DNA of 32,383 nt from an uncultured Saprospiraceae bacterium. GTDB taxonomy: Bacteria; Bacteroidota; Bacteroidia; Chitinophagales; Saprospiraceae. A program made the position numbers and the translations under genes. The notes under the pieces are model-generated. The model was not told the origin of the DNA, made no database searches, and saw nothing but the letters and a program-made list of their open reading frames with translations. Shown in pieces: positions 25,211 through 32,322 of the stretch. The stretch's first letter is position 1, and the number at the start of each line of letters is the position of its first letter. The stretch lies in NCBI GenBank assembly GCA_937934275.1, contig CALHAM010000141.1, forward strand, positions 1-32,383. Reading direction: 5' to 3'.

Positions 25211-25888
25211 TCAGCCCAAGCAACGCTCCAGGGCGGTGCGCAGCCACGGCGCCAGCACTTCTACGGGCACTTGCTCGATGGGGTGCGGAACGCCGAGTAG
25301 ACGCTCGAAGCGGCCCCTGGGCAGCCAGCGCGCCGCCTGTTCCGACTCCTCTGGGCTAACCATCCGATCGCACTCGCCCAGGCCAATGCACACTGGGCAG
25401 GTGATGCGCCTCAGTTCGGCCTCGCCCAACGCTTCACCCGCCCTCAGGCGGCGCAACAAGTTAGCCGTTTGGCGCACTACCGCGCGCCACTCTTGCGTGC
25501 GGTGGCGTTAGGCCAGCGCCTCGGCTATTTGGTCGGCGTCTGAGCGCTGCGCTTCGCGCTCCGCCACTTCAGGTCTCCAGTCGAACTTCGTGCCCAGCGT
25601 AACGATGGCGCGCAGGCGCTGCGACGCTCGCAAGGCCATGCGCAAGGCAACGTATCCGCCCATGCTGTATCCGAAAACAACAACGGGCCGGCAGATGTCG
25701 CGCGCGTCCAGCAGCTGCAGCATCGCCTGGGCAAAGGCCTCTGTGGAAAATGGCCCGTCGGGCTGGGCATCGCCGTGGCCCGGAAAGTCGGTGGTCAGCA
25801 CTTGCCCATCGCTCGCCCATTCGGTGTGCAAGGCGTCAAATTGGGCCGCCGACCCCAGCGCGCCGTGCAAAAGCAACACAGGCTCCAT
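25211..25888 (-). pseudogene. alpha/beta hydrolase interrupted by one in-frame stop codon
   Basis: Read through, this is a 225-codon alpha/beta-hydrolase with every catalytic element: LLLHGALGS, nucleophile Ser75 in GYSMGGY, acid Asp174 in GECDRMVS and His202 in PHPIEQV. Codon 127 is TAA (25508-25510), and the same frame continues without any length change as RHRTQEWRAVVRQTANLL. The context EALA*RH and the single-base change from CAA suggest a lost Gln. The first half alone (126 residues) lacks Asp and His. It could be a recent pseudogene, a sequencing error, or, less likely because TAA is used, read-through. It is on the same strand as gcvH, 33 nt downstream. Confidence 0.85.
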
Positions 25889-25921
25889 GTTCCTCTCAGG
25901 CGGTGGCCCAAGGGTGGGCGG

Positions 25922-26314
25922 TTAGGCCAAATGCGCCTGATAGGCGGCGGCATCCATGAGCGTGTTGAGGTCGTCCGGATTGGCCACCTCCACTTTGACG
26001 ATCCAGCCCTTGCCGTAGGGATCCTCGTTGATGAGCCCTGGGTTGCCGCCGCGCGCATCGTCAATGTCGGCGTTGAATTCCAGCACAGTAGCCTTGACGG
26101 GCATGAACAAGTCGGAGGTCGTCTTGACGGCTTCTACGGTGCCAAAAACACCGTGGGCGTCAACGGTTTGTCCGACCGTCTCCACTTCAACGTACACCAA
26201 TTCTCCCAGCTCGCTTTGGGCAAAGTCGGTGATGCCTACGTAGGCGATGTTGCCGCTCTCTAAGCGGATCCACTCGTGGTCTTCCGTGTATCGGCAGTTG
26301 TCAGGAAAGTGCAT
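25922..26314 (-). CDS. gcvH: glycine cleavage system H protein
   Basis: A 130-residue lipoyl-carrier protein. The family start ([35 protein letters not shown] is spread over residues 9-43) and the lipoylation site Lys64 in [15 protein letters not shown] are clear. The tail has [14 protein letters not shown]. It shuttles the methylamine group between the P, T and L proteins of glycine cleavage in the cytoplasm; none of those genes is adjacent. A promoter with TTG, a 19-nt spacer and TACCTTTG lies upstream. Confidence 0.97.
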   Translation of the reverse strand: MHFPDNCRYTEDHEWIRLESGNIAYVGITDFAQSELGELVYVEVETVGQTVDAHGVFGTVEAVKTTSDLFMPVKATVLEFNADIDDARGGNPGLINEDPYGKGWIVKVEVANPDDLNTLMDAAAYQAHLA

Positions 26315-26381
26315 GAAAGGAAACAGGTTTTGTTGTTGAAGAAAGTTCAGATGCGGTGGCGAGCCCTTTTATCGGGCGGCC

Positions 26382-26411
26382 CAAAGGTAAAGCGCTGCCA
26401 AAGTTGGCCAA
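26382..26411 (-). promoter_or_regulatory. promoter before gcvH
   Basis: On the minus strand, TTG (26411-26409), 19 nt, then TACCTTTG (26389-26382). It matches the Bacteroidota consensus in both boxes and leaves a leader of roughly 60 nt before gcvH. Confidence 0.55.
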
Positions 26412-26530
26412 GCGGCTTTTGCAGCTTTTGCGCTGGCTCCCCCTTTGTGGGGCTTTTGTTTTCTTTGCAGCATCATCGCCTCGCGCAGGCGCACCCACAC
26501 AGCGGTGGACGGGTCTAAAAAAGGATGCCT

Positions 26531-27016
26531 ATGAAAGAGCAGGTCAGCGAACACGAAGTTTTCATGCGCTTAGCCATCGAGCAGGCGCGGCGGGGCATGT
26601 CCAACAACGAAGGCGGTCCGTTTGGAGCAGTCGTTGTCAAAGAGGGTCGAGTTATTGCAGCAGGCCACAACCGCGTAACGAGCACCAACGATCCTACGGC
26701 CCACGCCGAGATCGTCGCCATTCGGGAAGCTTGCCGTCGCTTGGGCAGCTTTCAGCTCGACGGCTGTGTGCTCTACACCTCCTGTGAGCCGTGCCCGATG
26801 TGCTTGGGCGCCATCTACTGGGCCAGGCCTTCTCAAGTCTTTTTTGGCTGCACGCGCCGCGATGCGGCGGCCATTGACTTCGACGACGATTTCATCTACC
26901 GAGAGATGGCTTTGCCGCCGGGCGAACGCCGCATCGAGATGAGGCCGCTGCTGCGCGCAGAGGCGCTGCAAGTGTTTGCCGCTTGGCGCGAGAAGGCGGA
27001 TAAGAAGCCGTATTAG
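26531..27016 (+). CDS. guaD: guanine deaminase, cytidine-deaminase fold (GuaD-like)
   Basis: A 161-residue zinc deaminase. I chose ATG 26531 because AAAAAAGG then lies at a usable distance; ATG 26525 is the alternative. GGPFGAVVVK, the zinc ligand and proton-shuttle motif HAE (His58, Glu60), TSCEPCPMC (Cys88, Cys91) and GAIYWARP match Bacillus GuaD closely, as does the C-terminal KKPY tail, which in that enzyme reaches the partner's active site. It converts guanine to xanthine. The stop overlaps the convergent aroB stop by 2 nt. Confidence 0.88.
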   Translation: MKEQVSEHEVFMRLAIEQARRGMSNNEGGPFGAVVVKEGRVIAAGHNRVTSTNDPTAHAEIVAIREACRRLGSFQLDGCVLYTSCEPCPMCLGAIYWARPSQVFFGCTRRDAAAIDFDDDFIYREMALPPGERRIEMRPLLRAEALQVFAAWREKADKKPY

Positions 27017-28104
27017 GCTTGGCCGATTTGCTCTAAGCTGCGCCGCCAGCGGTGCTCGGCTTCGACAGCCGTCAGGGTTGTTTTGCGCAGGGAATACGGC
27101 GTTTGGCCGGGGATAGTCGCGATGACTTGGCCATTGAGGTTCTTCTTGTCCTGTTGCATCGAGGCCCACACTTCGGGCCAAGGCACTTGGGCTAAGGGCA
27201 CTGGCGGCAGCAACGGCCGAAGCAGGGCCAGGTCGGCGGGCGAAGGGTCTTCCAGTTCGCATAACATCCCTACAGCAATGGCCTCGCCATGGGTAATGGG
27301 TTGCTCGAGACGGAGGAAATAGCTCTCCAGCCCGTGGCCGAAGGTGTGGCCGAAGTTGAGCAGGGCGCGCAGGCCTCGCTCGAGCGGGTCTTCGTTTACG
27401 ATGCGCGCCTTGACGGCGATGGAGGCCCGCAGTAGGCGCTGCCATTCCTCCGGAGGGATGGCCTGCGGAGTGTTCATGAGGTTTGGCTGCTGTTGCAAGT
27501 ATTGCAACAGTTTGGGTGCTCCGATGTAAGCGTGTTTGACCACTTCGGCCAGCCCGCTGTGCCATTCGCGCGGCGGTAGCGTTTGCAGAAAAGTGGGGTC
27601 GGCAAAGACGGCTACTGGCTGGCAGAAGGCGCCGACGGCATTTTTAATCCCCCTAAAGTCTAGCCCTACTTTTCCGCCCAAGGCGGCATCGGTCATGGCC
27701 AGCAGAGTAGTAGGGATGTGGGCAAAGGCGATGCCGCGCTTGTAGGTGGCTGCACAAAAGCCGCCCACGTCGCCTAAGGCACCGCCGCCGAAAATGAGCG
27801 CAAGCCCTCGGCGGTCGAGTTGGGCCTCCAGCATGGCTCCCCAAAGCGCTTGGCAGGTATCCAGCGTCTTTAAAGCCTCCATGCCCCCCGGCACATAGGA
27901 CCCACCCGCCGGCATCACATAACGGGGCGCTTGGCCCATGGTGGCCTCTACAGCCTCTCCCCAATGCGTGTAAACGTTGCCGTCAATCATGCCGAAAAGA
28001 CCCGAGTAGGCCGCCCGATGCTCCTGCAACCACGGCAGCAGCGTCTGGGCAAGTGGGCCAAGCCACACTGGGCTGCCCGCCACCACAAAGTCTGGCGCGC
28101 TCAT
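27013..28104 (-). CDS. aroB: 3-dehydroquinate synthase
   Basis: A 363-residue enzyme of the shikimate pathway that turns DAHP into 3-dehydroquinate using NAD and zinc. The NAD-binding GGGALGDVGGFCAATYKRG (106-124), PTTLLAMTDAALGGKVGLDF (131-150) and zinc ligands Glu187 (LAEVVKHA), His253 (NFGHTFGHG) and His272 (THGEAIAVGM) are all present. Its ATG shares four bases (ATGA, 28101-28104) with the stop of the histidine kinase gene, so its translation is coupled to a signalling gene, an unusual partner for aroB. Confidence 0.96.
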   Translation of the reverse strand: MSAPDFVVAGSPVWLGPLAQTLLPWLQEHRAAYSGLFGMIDGNVYTHWGEAVEATMGQAPRYVMPAGGSYVPGGMEALKTLDTCQALWGAMLEAQLDRRGLALIFGGGALGDVGGFCAATYKRGIAFAHIPTTLLAMTDAALGGKVGLDFRGIKNAVGAFCQPVAVFADPTFLQTLPPREWHSGLAEVVKHAYIGAPKLLQYLQQQPNLMNTPQAIPPEEWQRLLRASIAVKARIVNEDPLERGLRALLNFGHTFGHGLESYFLRLEQPITHGEAIAVGMLCELEDPSPADLALLRPLLPPVPLAQVPWPEVWASMQQDKKNLNGQVIATIPGQTPYSLRKTTLTAVEAEHRWRRSLEQIGQA

Positions 28105-29396
28105 GCGTGTCCGTTGGCTGAAGGCATCTGAATGCTCACCGTAGTGCCACGCCCGGGCTCACTGTCTAAGTGCAGCTTCCAGTGGTGCTCGCGGCAGATG
28201 GTCTGCACGTAGTACAGGCCCAAGCCAAAACCCTTGACGTTGTGCACATTGCCCGTAGGCACGCGATAGAACTTCTTAAAGACGTGTCGCTGGTGTTCAG
28301 GTGCAATGCCGATGCCGTGGTCTCTGACGGCTAACACCAAATGGCTGTTGACGGCAGTGAGTTCCACCTCAATATGCGGAGGGCTTTTGGAGTACTTGAT
28401 GCCGTTGTCCACCAAGTTGTGCAGGATGTTGGTCAAGTGCAAGCGGTCGGCCCGCACCCAGGCGTGGTCGGTGTGCAATTTCAGCTCGAGCTTGCCTTTC
28501 TTCTCCTCCGTTTTCATTTCTAACGAAGGTTGTAAGCCCTTGATGAGGTCGGCCAAATCCACCTCTTCCAAGTTGAGCTTCAGGTGTTCGCGCTCGATCT
28601 TGGCCAACTGCAGCACTTTTTCCACTTGGGTGTTGAGGCGCATGATTTGCTCCTTGATGATGCCCGCATAGCGCAACAGGCGCGCATCGCTCTGAATGAG
28701 CGGATTTTGCAAAAAGACGTCGGTCGAAATGTTGATGGTCGCTATCGGAGTTTTAAACTCGTGTGTCATGTTGTTGATAAAATCTCGCTGCAGCTCCGAC
28801 AGGCGCTTTTGCTGCAAAATGACACCAATGGTATAGATAAAGAACAACACCGCTAAAAGCACCAACGCCGTAAAGGCGAGCACCACCCACATGTTGGCCA
28901 TGAGGTTCACCGCCTTGTTCGGAAAGCGCACGCCGAAATAGTAGATAAAGTCGCTGTCGTGATGGGCAGGCAGCGGCAGGTGAAGCTGCGTGCTGGCGTC
29001 GCCCTCTGCCTTCTTTTCGTATTTGACCAAGCGGCCGCTAACCATCTGATTGCTGGAGCAGTCGAAAATGCCGTACTGAAAGTCTTCGCGCAGGCCTTGT
29101 TGTTCAAAAGCCTTCTTCAAATAAAACTCCAGCGAGGCCTCGTCAAATTGGTTGTTGATGTTGACGACGTAGTAGTTAGACTGCACCCTCTGGATGAGGT
29201 TAGCGTCTTCGAGCACAAACAAGCCCACGCGTGCTAAGTCGCGCGCCGTTTCTAAAAGCGCTTGCCGAACGCGGCGGTCAAAGTCCTGCTCCTGCAAATC
29301 CCACATGCGCATGACCCAGTAGGTCTGCACCGAAATCAGGCCTATCACCGTCAGCGTGCCCAATAAAATAACCCTTCGAATCGCGCGGTTCGTCAT
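28101..29396 (-). CDS. sensor histidine kinase, membrane-bound
   Basis: A 431-residue kinase. Transmembrane helices lie at about 8-27 and 169-191 and enclose a sensor region of about 140 residues without a recognised fold. The H-box is FINNMTHEFKTPI (phospho-acceptor His212), the N-box HNLVDNGIKYS, the G1 box RDHGIGIAP (Asp359) and the G2 box GFGLGLYY. All residues needed for autophosphorylation are present. No response regulator gene is adjacent: downstream is aroB, overlapping by 4 nt, and upstream is a divergent TIR gene. TATGTTTG on the minus strand at 29482-29489 is a likely -7 element. Confidence 0.93.
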   Translation of the reverse strand: MTNRAIRRVILLGTLTVIGLISVQTYWVMRMWDLQEQDFDRRVRQALLETARDLARVGLFVLEDANLIQRVQSNYYVVNINNQFDEASLEFYLKKAFEQQGLREDFQYGIFDCSSNQMVSGRLVKYEKKAEGDASTQLHLPLPAHHDSDFIYYFGVRFPNKAVNLMANMWVVLAFTALVLLAVLFFIYTIGVILQQKRLSELQRDFINNMTHEFKTPIATINISTDVFLQNPLIQSDARLLRYAGIIKEQIMRLNTQVEKVLQLAKIEREHLKLNLEEVDLADLIKGLQPSLEMKTEEKKGKLELKLHTDHAWVRADRLHLTNILHNLVDNGIKYSKSPPHIEVELTAVNSHLVLAVRDHGIGIAPEHQRHVFKKFYRVPTGNVHNVKGFGLGLYYVQTICREHHWKLHLDSEPGRGTTVSIQMPSANGHA

Positions 29397-29481
29397 GAGA
29401 AAAGAAGAAGAAGCGCTCGTCAGACCTTCTCAACAACGCCCACTACAGGCAGCTTTTGAGCGAGACGGGCCAAAACGACTG

Positions 29482-29510
29482 CAAACATAAAGAATCCCCG
29501 CGTTCCCAAA
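29482..29510 (-). promoter_or_regulatory. possible promoter of the histidine kinase-aroB operon
   Basis: Minus strand TTTG (29510-29507), 17 nt, TATGTTTG (29489-29482). The spacing is slightly short of the 19-20 nt norm. It lies about 86 nt before the kinase ATG. Confidence 0.4.
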
Positions 29511-29600
29511 GCCTCGCATGCGCCTGTCGCCTCCAAGAGTAGCCCTCCTTTTTCAAAAAGGGAAAATGCGGCTTTAGATGCGGATATACTCTTTTTTTTC

Positions 29601-29627
29601 TACGTTTGCCGCGATCACCTACTTTTG
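29601..29627 (+). promoter_or_regulatory. possible -7 elements of the TIR operon
   Basis: TACGTTTG (29601-29608) and TACTTTTG (29620-29627) both match TAnnTTTG and lie 76-102 nt before the TIR ATG at 29703. Neither has a clear -33 TTTG at the usual spacing. Confidence 0.35.
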
Positions 29628-29702
29628 CTGTGGCAACAGCATCCGACGAAAACACCGCACCTGTGCCCCGAGTACCGCTGCGGATAGCGTATCGAATACT
29701 CT

Positions 29703-30902
29703 ATGAGCCACAAAAACACACAAATATTCATCGCCTACGCGCGCAAAGATGCCGAATTGCTAAACCAATTTCGGACGCACCTGCGCCCCTTGGAGCGTGC
29801 GGGTAAGGTTCAGGTCTGGTACGACGGCCTCATCGAGCCGGGCGCCGTGTGGGAGGCGCAGATCAAAAAAAACCTGCACGCCGCAGACATCGTCTTGCTC
29901 ATGGTGAGCGCCGACGCCATTGCGTCGGATTACTTCTACGACAAAGAAGTGGCCGACGCTTTGGAGCGCCACCGCGCGGGCGCTGCCCGCGTCGTGCCCA
30001 TGATCCTGCGCCCCTGCGCCTGGTATGCTACGCCGTTGGCCGAGCTGCAAGCCATACCCCAAAACGGCAAAGCCGTCACCACCTGGGCCGACCGCGACGA
30101 GGCCTACGCCGACGCCGCCCAATCGCTCCTGAACATAGTCAACAACATCGAACAGCACAAGAGAGAACAAGCCGAAGAAGAACAGCGCCGCCGCCAAGGT
30201 GAGGAGGAGCGTCGCCTGCGCCAAGCCGAAGAACAGCGCCGCCAGAAAGAAGCCGCCGAGGCCGAGCGCCGAAGAGCCGCCGAAGAACAGCGCCGCCAGA
30301 AAGAAGCCGCCGAGCGCAAGGCCTTAGAGGAACGACAAGCTCAATACGCGTACCACATGGCTGAGGCTCGCAAGCTCCTGCGCCGCCGCGATGGGTTGTC
30401 GGCCATCCATCACGCGCAGGCCGCGCTGGCCATAGAGCCCGGCGACGCCGACGCTTTGCAGCTCATCCGCCAGGCCGAACACCTACGCCTTCAACCGCCG
30501 CCGCCCCAACCGCCCTACCTGCGCTGGGCTGCCATCGGCATCGGCGCCCTGCTGGCACTCTTCCTCATTGCCAGAGCCATTGGCGGCGGTGGCGGCGAAG
30601 ATGCAGCCGCGCAAGCCTATCGGGAAGCCTGGCGACAGGCTGAAGCAGAAAGTACGCTGCCCGCGTGGAAGGCTTTCTTGGCGCAATATCCCGACGGCGA
30701 GCGCTGGGAAGCAGCCCAGCAACAATTGGACAGCTTAGAAAACCAACGCAACGCCTTGCTGAACGATGCAGCGGTGCTCGCCGAAGCAGGTGTGACGGAA
30801 GCAGCTTGCGAAAACCTGCGCGCCGCGCTGCGCATAGACCCTTCAGACCGCGACATACAGCGGCGCATAACGCAAATGGGCTGCCCGTCATTGAAAAAAT
30901 AA
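29703..30902 (+). CDS. membrane-anchored TIR-domain protein with coiled coil and C-terminal repeat region
   Basis: A 399-residue protein without signal peptide. Residues 1-145 are a TIR domain: QIFIAYARKDAELLNQF, VWYDGLIEPGAVWEAQI, ADIVLLMVSADAIASDYFYDKEV. Glu82 in DKEV fits the catalytic Glu of NAD-consuming TIR enzymes. Residues 150-215 are a highly charged coiled coil rich in Glu, Gln and Arg with a 54-nt internal duplication. A TPR-like helix pair follows (215-262), then a Pro-rich hinge, one transmembrane helix (about 274-293) and a non-cytosolic tail with another helical module. The TIR should face the cytosol. It is 18 nt upstream of the FGE-like gene and clearly co-transcribed. An effector role in defence or conflict is inferred. 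Confidence 0.88.
   Translation: MSHKNTQIFIAYARKDAELLNQFRTHLRPLERAGKVQVWYDGLIEPGAVWEAQIKKNLHAADIVLLMVSADAIASDYFYDKEVADALERHRAGAARVVPMILRPCAWYATPLAELQAIPQNGKAVTTWADRDEAYADAAQSLLNIVNNIEQHKREQAEEEQRRRQGEEERRLRQAEEQRRQKEAAEAERRRAAEEQRRQKEAAERKALEERQAQYAYHMAEARKLLRRRDGLSAIHHAQAALAIEPGDADALQLIRQAEHLRLQPPPPQPPYLRWAAIGIGALLALFLIARAIGGGGGEDAAAQAYREAWRQAEAESTLPAWKAFLAQYPDGERWEAAQQQLDSLENQRNALLNDAAVLAEAGVTEAACENLRAALRIDPSDRDIQRRITQMGCPSLKK
30225..30314 (+). repeat. 36-nt repeat, two identical copies 54 nt apart, inside the TIR gene
   Basis: 30225-30260 and 30279-30314 are identical over 36 nt, and the 54-nt offset keeps the frame (18 codons). They encode AEEQRRQKEAAE twice in the coiled coil. A shorter related copy occurs near 30174. 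This suggests slippage or unequal recombination that changes coiled-coil length. Confidence 0.85.
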
Positions 30903-30920
30903 CACAAAAATAAATAACAT

Positions 30921-32261
30921 ATGAACCATTCTTTTCTACCCTTTCTGCTTCCGGCGCTGCGCCCTCAACGGCTTTGCGCGCTCTGCTGTCTCCTCTGGCT
31001 TGCTACGCCGGCAATATCCCAGCAGACGTCTTGTTGCGAGCCAATCAAGAGGCAAGGTCAGACCGCATTCGATCAAAAAAACTACGATAAGGCCATCGAG
31101 ATCTGGTCTCAAGGTAAAAAATGCTCCGATGCCGCCAAGTGCCCCGATCTTGATGACCTCATTAAAAAAGCCCAAGTCGAAAAACAAAAAAATGCGGCTG
31201 CAATAGAGCAAAAACGAAAGAACGAGCAAGACCGCCAGCGCCAAGCCGAGCAGCAGGCTGCTGCCGCCAAAGCTTGCGACGACGCCTATGCCGTCGCCAA
31301 GGCCGCCGACACCAAAGCTGCTTACGAGACTTTCCTCAGGCGGTATCCCGACTGCCGACACGCCGCTGCCGCCCAAAAGCGCATAAATGAAATAGCAAAA
31401 CCTGTGCCGCCCACACCTTCCCCTACCCCCGCCCCCCCGCGCCCCGACATGGTCTTCATCCGCGGCGGTACTTTTTGGATGGGCTGCACGTCGGAGCAGC
31501 GGGATTGTTATAGTGGTGAGTCGCCTACGTTTGAGGCGACGGTGTCGGATTTTTATTTGGGTCGGTACGAGGTGACGGTAAGGGAGTTCAAAGCGTTTGT
31601 AGATGCTACGGGTTACAAGACCGATGCCGAGAAGGAGGGTTGGAGTTGGGTTTGGACAGGTTCATGGGAGAAAAAAGAAGGCTTAAATTGGAAGCACGAT
31701 GCGAATGGTAACATTCGCCCTGCCTCGGAGATGAATCATCCGGTGTTGTATGTGAGTTGGTACGATGCGGTAGCGTACTGCAACTGGCTGAGCGAGCAGC
31801 AGGGTTTGCGGAAGGTTTATACGATCAGAGGGAGAGAGGTTGAGGCGGATTGGAGCGCGAACGGCTATCGCTTGCCGACGGAGGCGGAGTGGGAGTATGC
31901 GGCGCGTGGCGGCGCAGAATCCAAAGGGTACAAATATGCGGGCAGCAACAATTTGGATGAGGTGGCATGGTTTGGGGAAAACTCGGGCGGTAAAACGCGT
32001 CCTGTGGGAGAGAAAAAGCCCAACGAGTTGGGCTTGCACGACATGTCGGGCAATGTACGGGAGTGGTGTTGGGATTGGCGAGCTGCTTACACGTCGTCAT
32101 CGAAGACGAATCCGCGGGGACCGGAGAGTGGCTCCGACCGCGTGCTGCGCGGCGGCTCGTGGATCAACATCGCCGAGAGCTGTCGCGTGTCTTACCGGAG
32201 CAGCGACCTCCCGGTCAACCGCCTCGTCGTCATCGGTTTCCGCGTGGCTTTCGTCCCTTAG
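30921..32261 (+). CDS. exported FGE/SUMF1-like (C-type lectin fold) protein, probable DGR target
   Basis: A 446-residue protein. A signal peptide is cleaved near AIS (about residue 33), so the protein is exported. Residues 40-160 are helical and charged, with a YETFLRRYPDCRHAAAAQKRI module related to one in the TIR protein. After a Pro-rich linker (161-175), residues 176-446 form an FGE-sulfatase domain: FIRGGTFWMGC, YEVTVREFKAFV, PVLYVSWYDAVAYCNWLSE, GYRLPTEAEWEYAARGG, GLHDMSGNVREWCWDW, RVLRGGSW and GFRVAFVP. It lacks the CxxxxC pair of true formylglycine-generating enzymes, so a binding role is more likely. The tip (about 414-438) has the codon signature of a DGR variable region. Codon use changes sharply near 31490 and again near 32130. 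Confidence 0.9.
   Translation: MNHSFLPFLLPALRPQRLCALCCLLWLATPAISQQTSCCEPIKRQGQTAFDQKNYDKAIEIWSQGKKCSDAAKCPDLDDLIKKAQVEKQKNAAAIEQKRKNEQDRQRQAEQQAAAAKACDDAYAVAKAADTKAAYETFLRRYPDCRHAAAAQKRINEIAKPVPPTPSPTPAPPRPDMVFIRGGTFWMGCTSEQRDCYSGESPTFEATVSDFYLGRYEVTVREFKAFVDATGYKTDAEKEGWSWVWTGSWEKKEGLNWKHDANGNIRPASEMNHPVLYVSWYDAVAYCNWLSEQQGLRKVYTIRGREVEADWSANGYRLPTEAEWEYAARGGAESKGYKYAGSNNLDEVAWFGENSGGKTRPVGEKKPNELGLHDMSGNVREWCWDWRAAYTSSSKTNPRGPESGSDRVLRGGSWINIAESCRVSYRSSDLPVNRLVVIGFRVAFVP
32136..32249 (+). other. candidate DGR variable region at the 3' end of the FGE-like gene
   Basis: Between the conserved frames RVLRGGSW and GFRVA, the positions where known DGR-target relatives carry Asn in the template are here I, N, I, S, Y, S, S, D, L, V, N, L, V, V, and every one of these codons ends in C. 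This is what adenine-directed mutation of AAC codons produces. Fixed residues in between (CR, R, P, R) use other codons. Boundaries are approximate. The template repeat and reverse transcriptase would lie outside the window. Confidence 0.6.
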
Positions 32262-32322
32262 TTGGGTGGCTTGCTCATCTTGCCGTGCCCTGGAGCTAAG
32301 GGTAGCAGGCAGGTTAAGCGAG

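Larger units (their letters stand above)
29397..29702. other. 306-bp divergent promoter region
   Basis: It separates the histidine kinase gene (minus) from the TIR operon (plus) and has promoter-like elements for both directions: TATGTTTG on the minus strand (29482-29489, with TTTG 17 nt further upstream) and TACGTTTG (29601-29608) and TACTTTTG (29620-29627) on the plus strand. A palindrome CCTTTTTCAAAAAGG lies at about 29550-29564. No coding potential that I can support. Confidence 0.45.

Noticed and set aside
29760-30224. 154-codon minus-strand frame within the TIR gene
   Set aside because: It is antisense to a clear TIR domain and arises from high GC.
30921-32261. True formylglycine-generating enzyme activity
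   Set aside because: The catalytic Cys pair of sulfatase-activating enzymes is missing and no sulfatase is adjacent, so a binding role is more likely.
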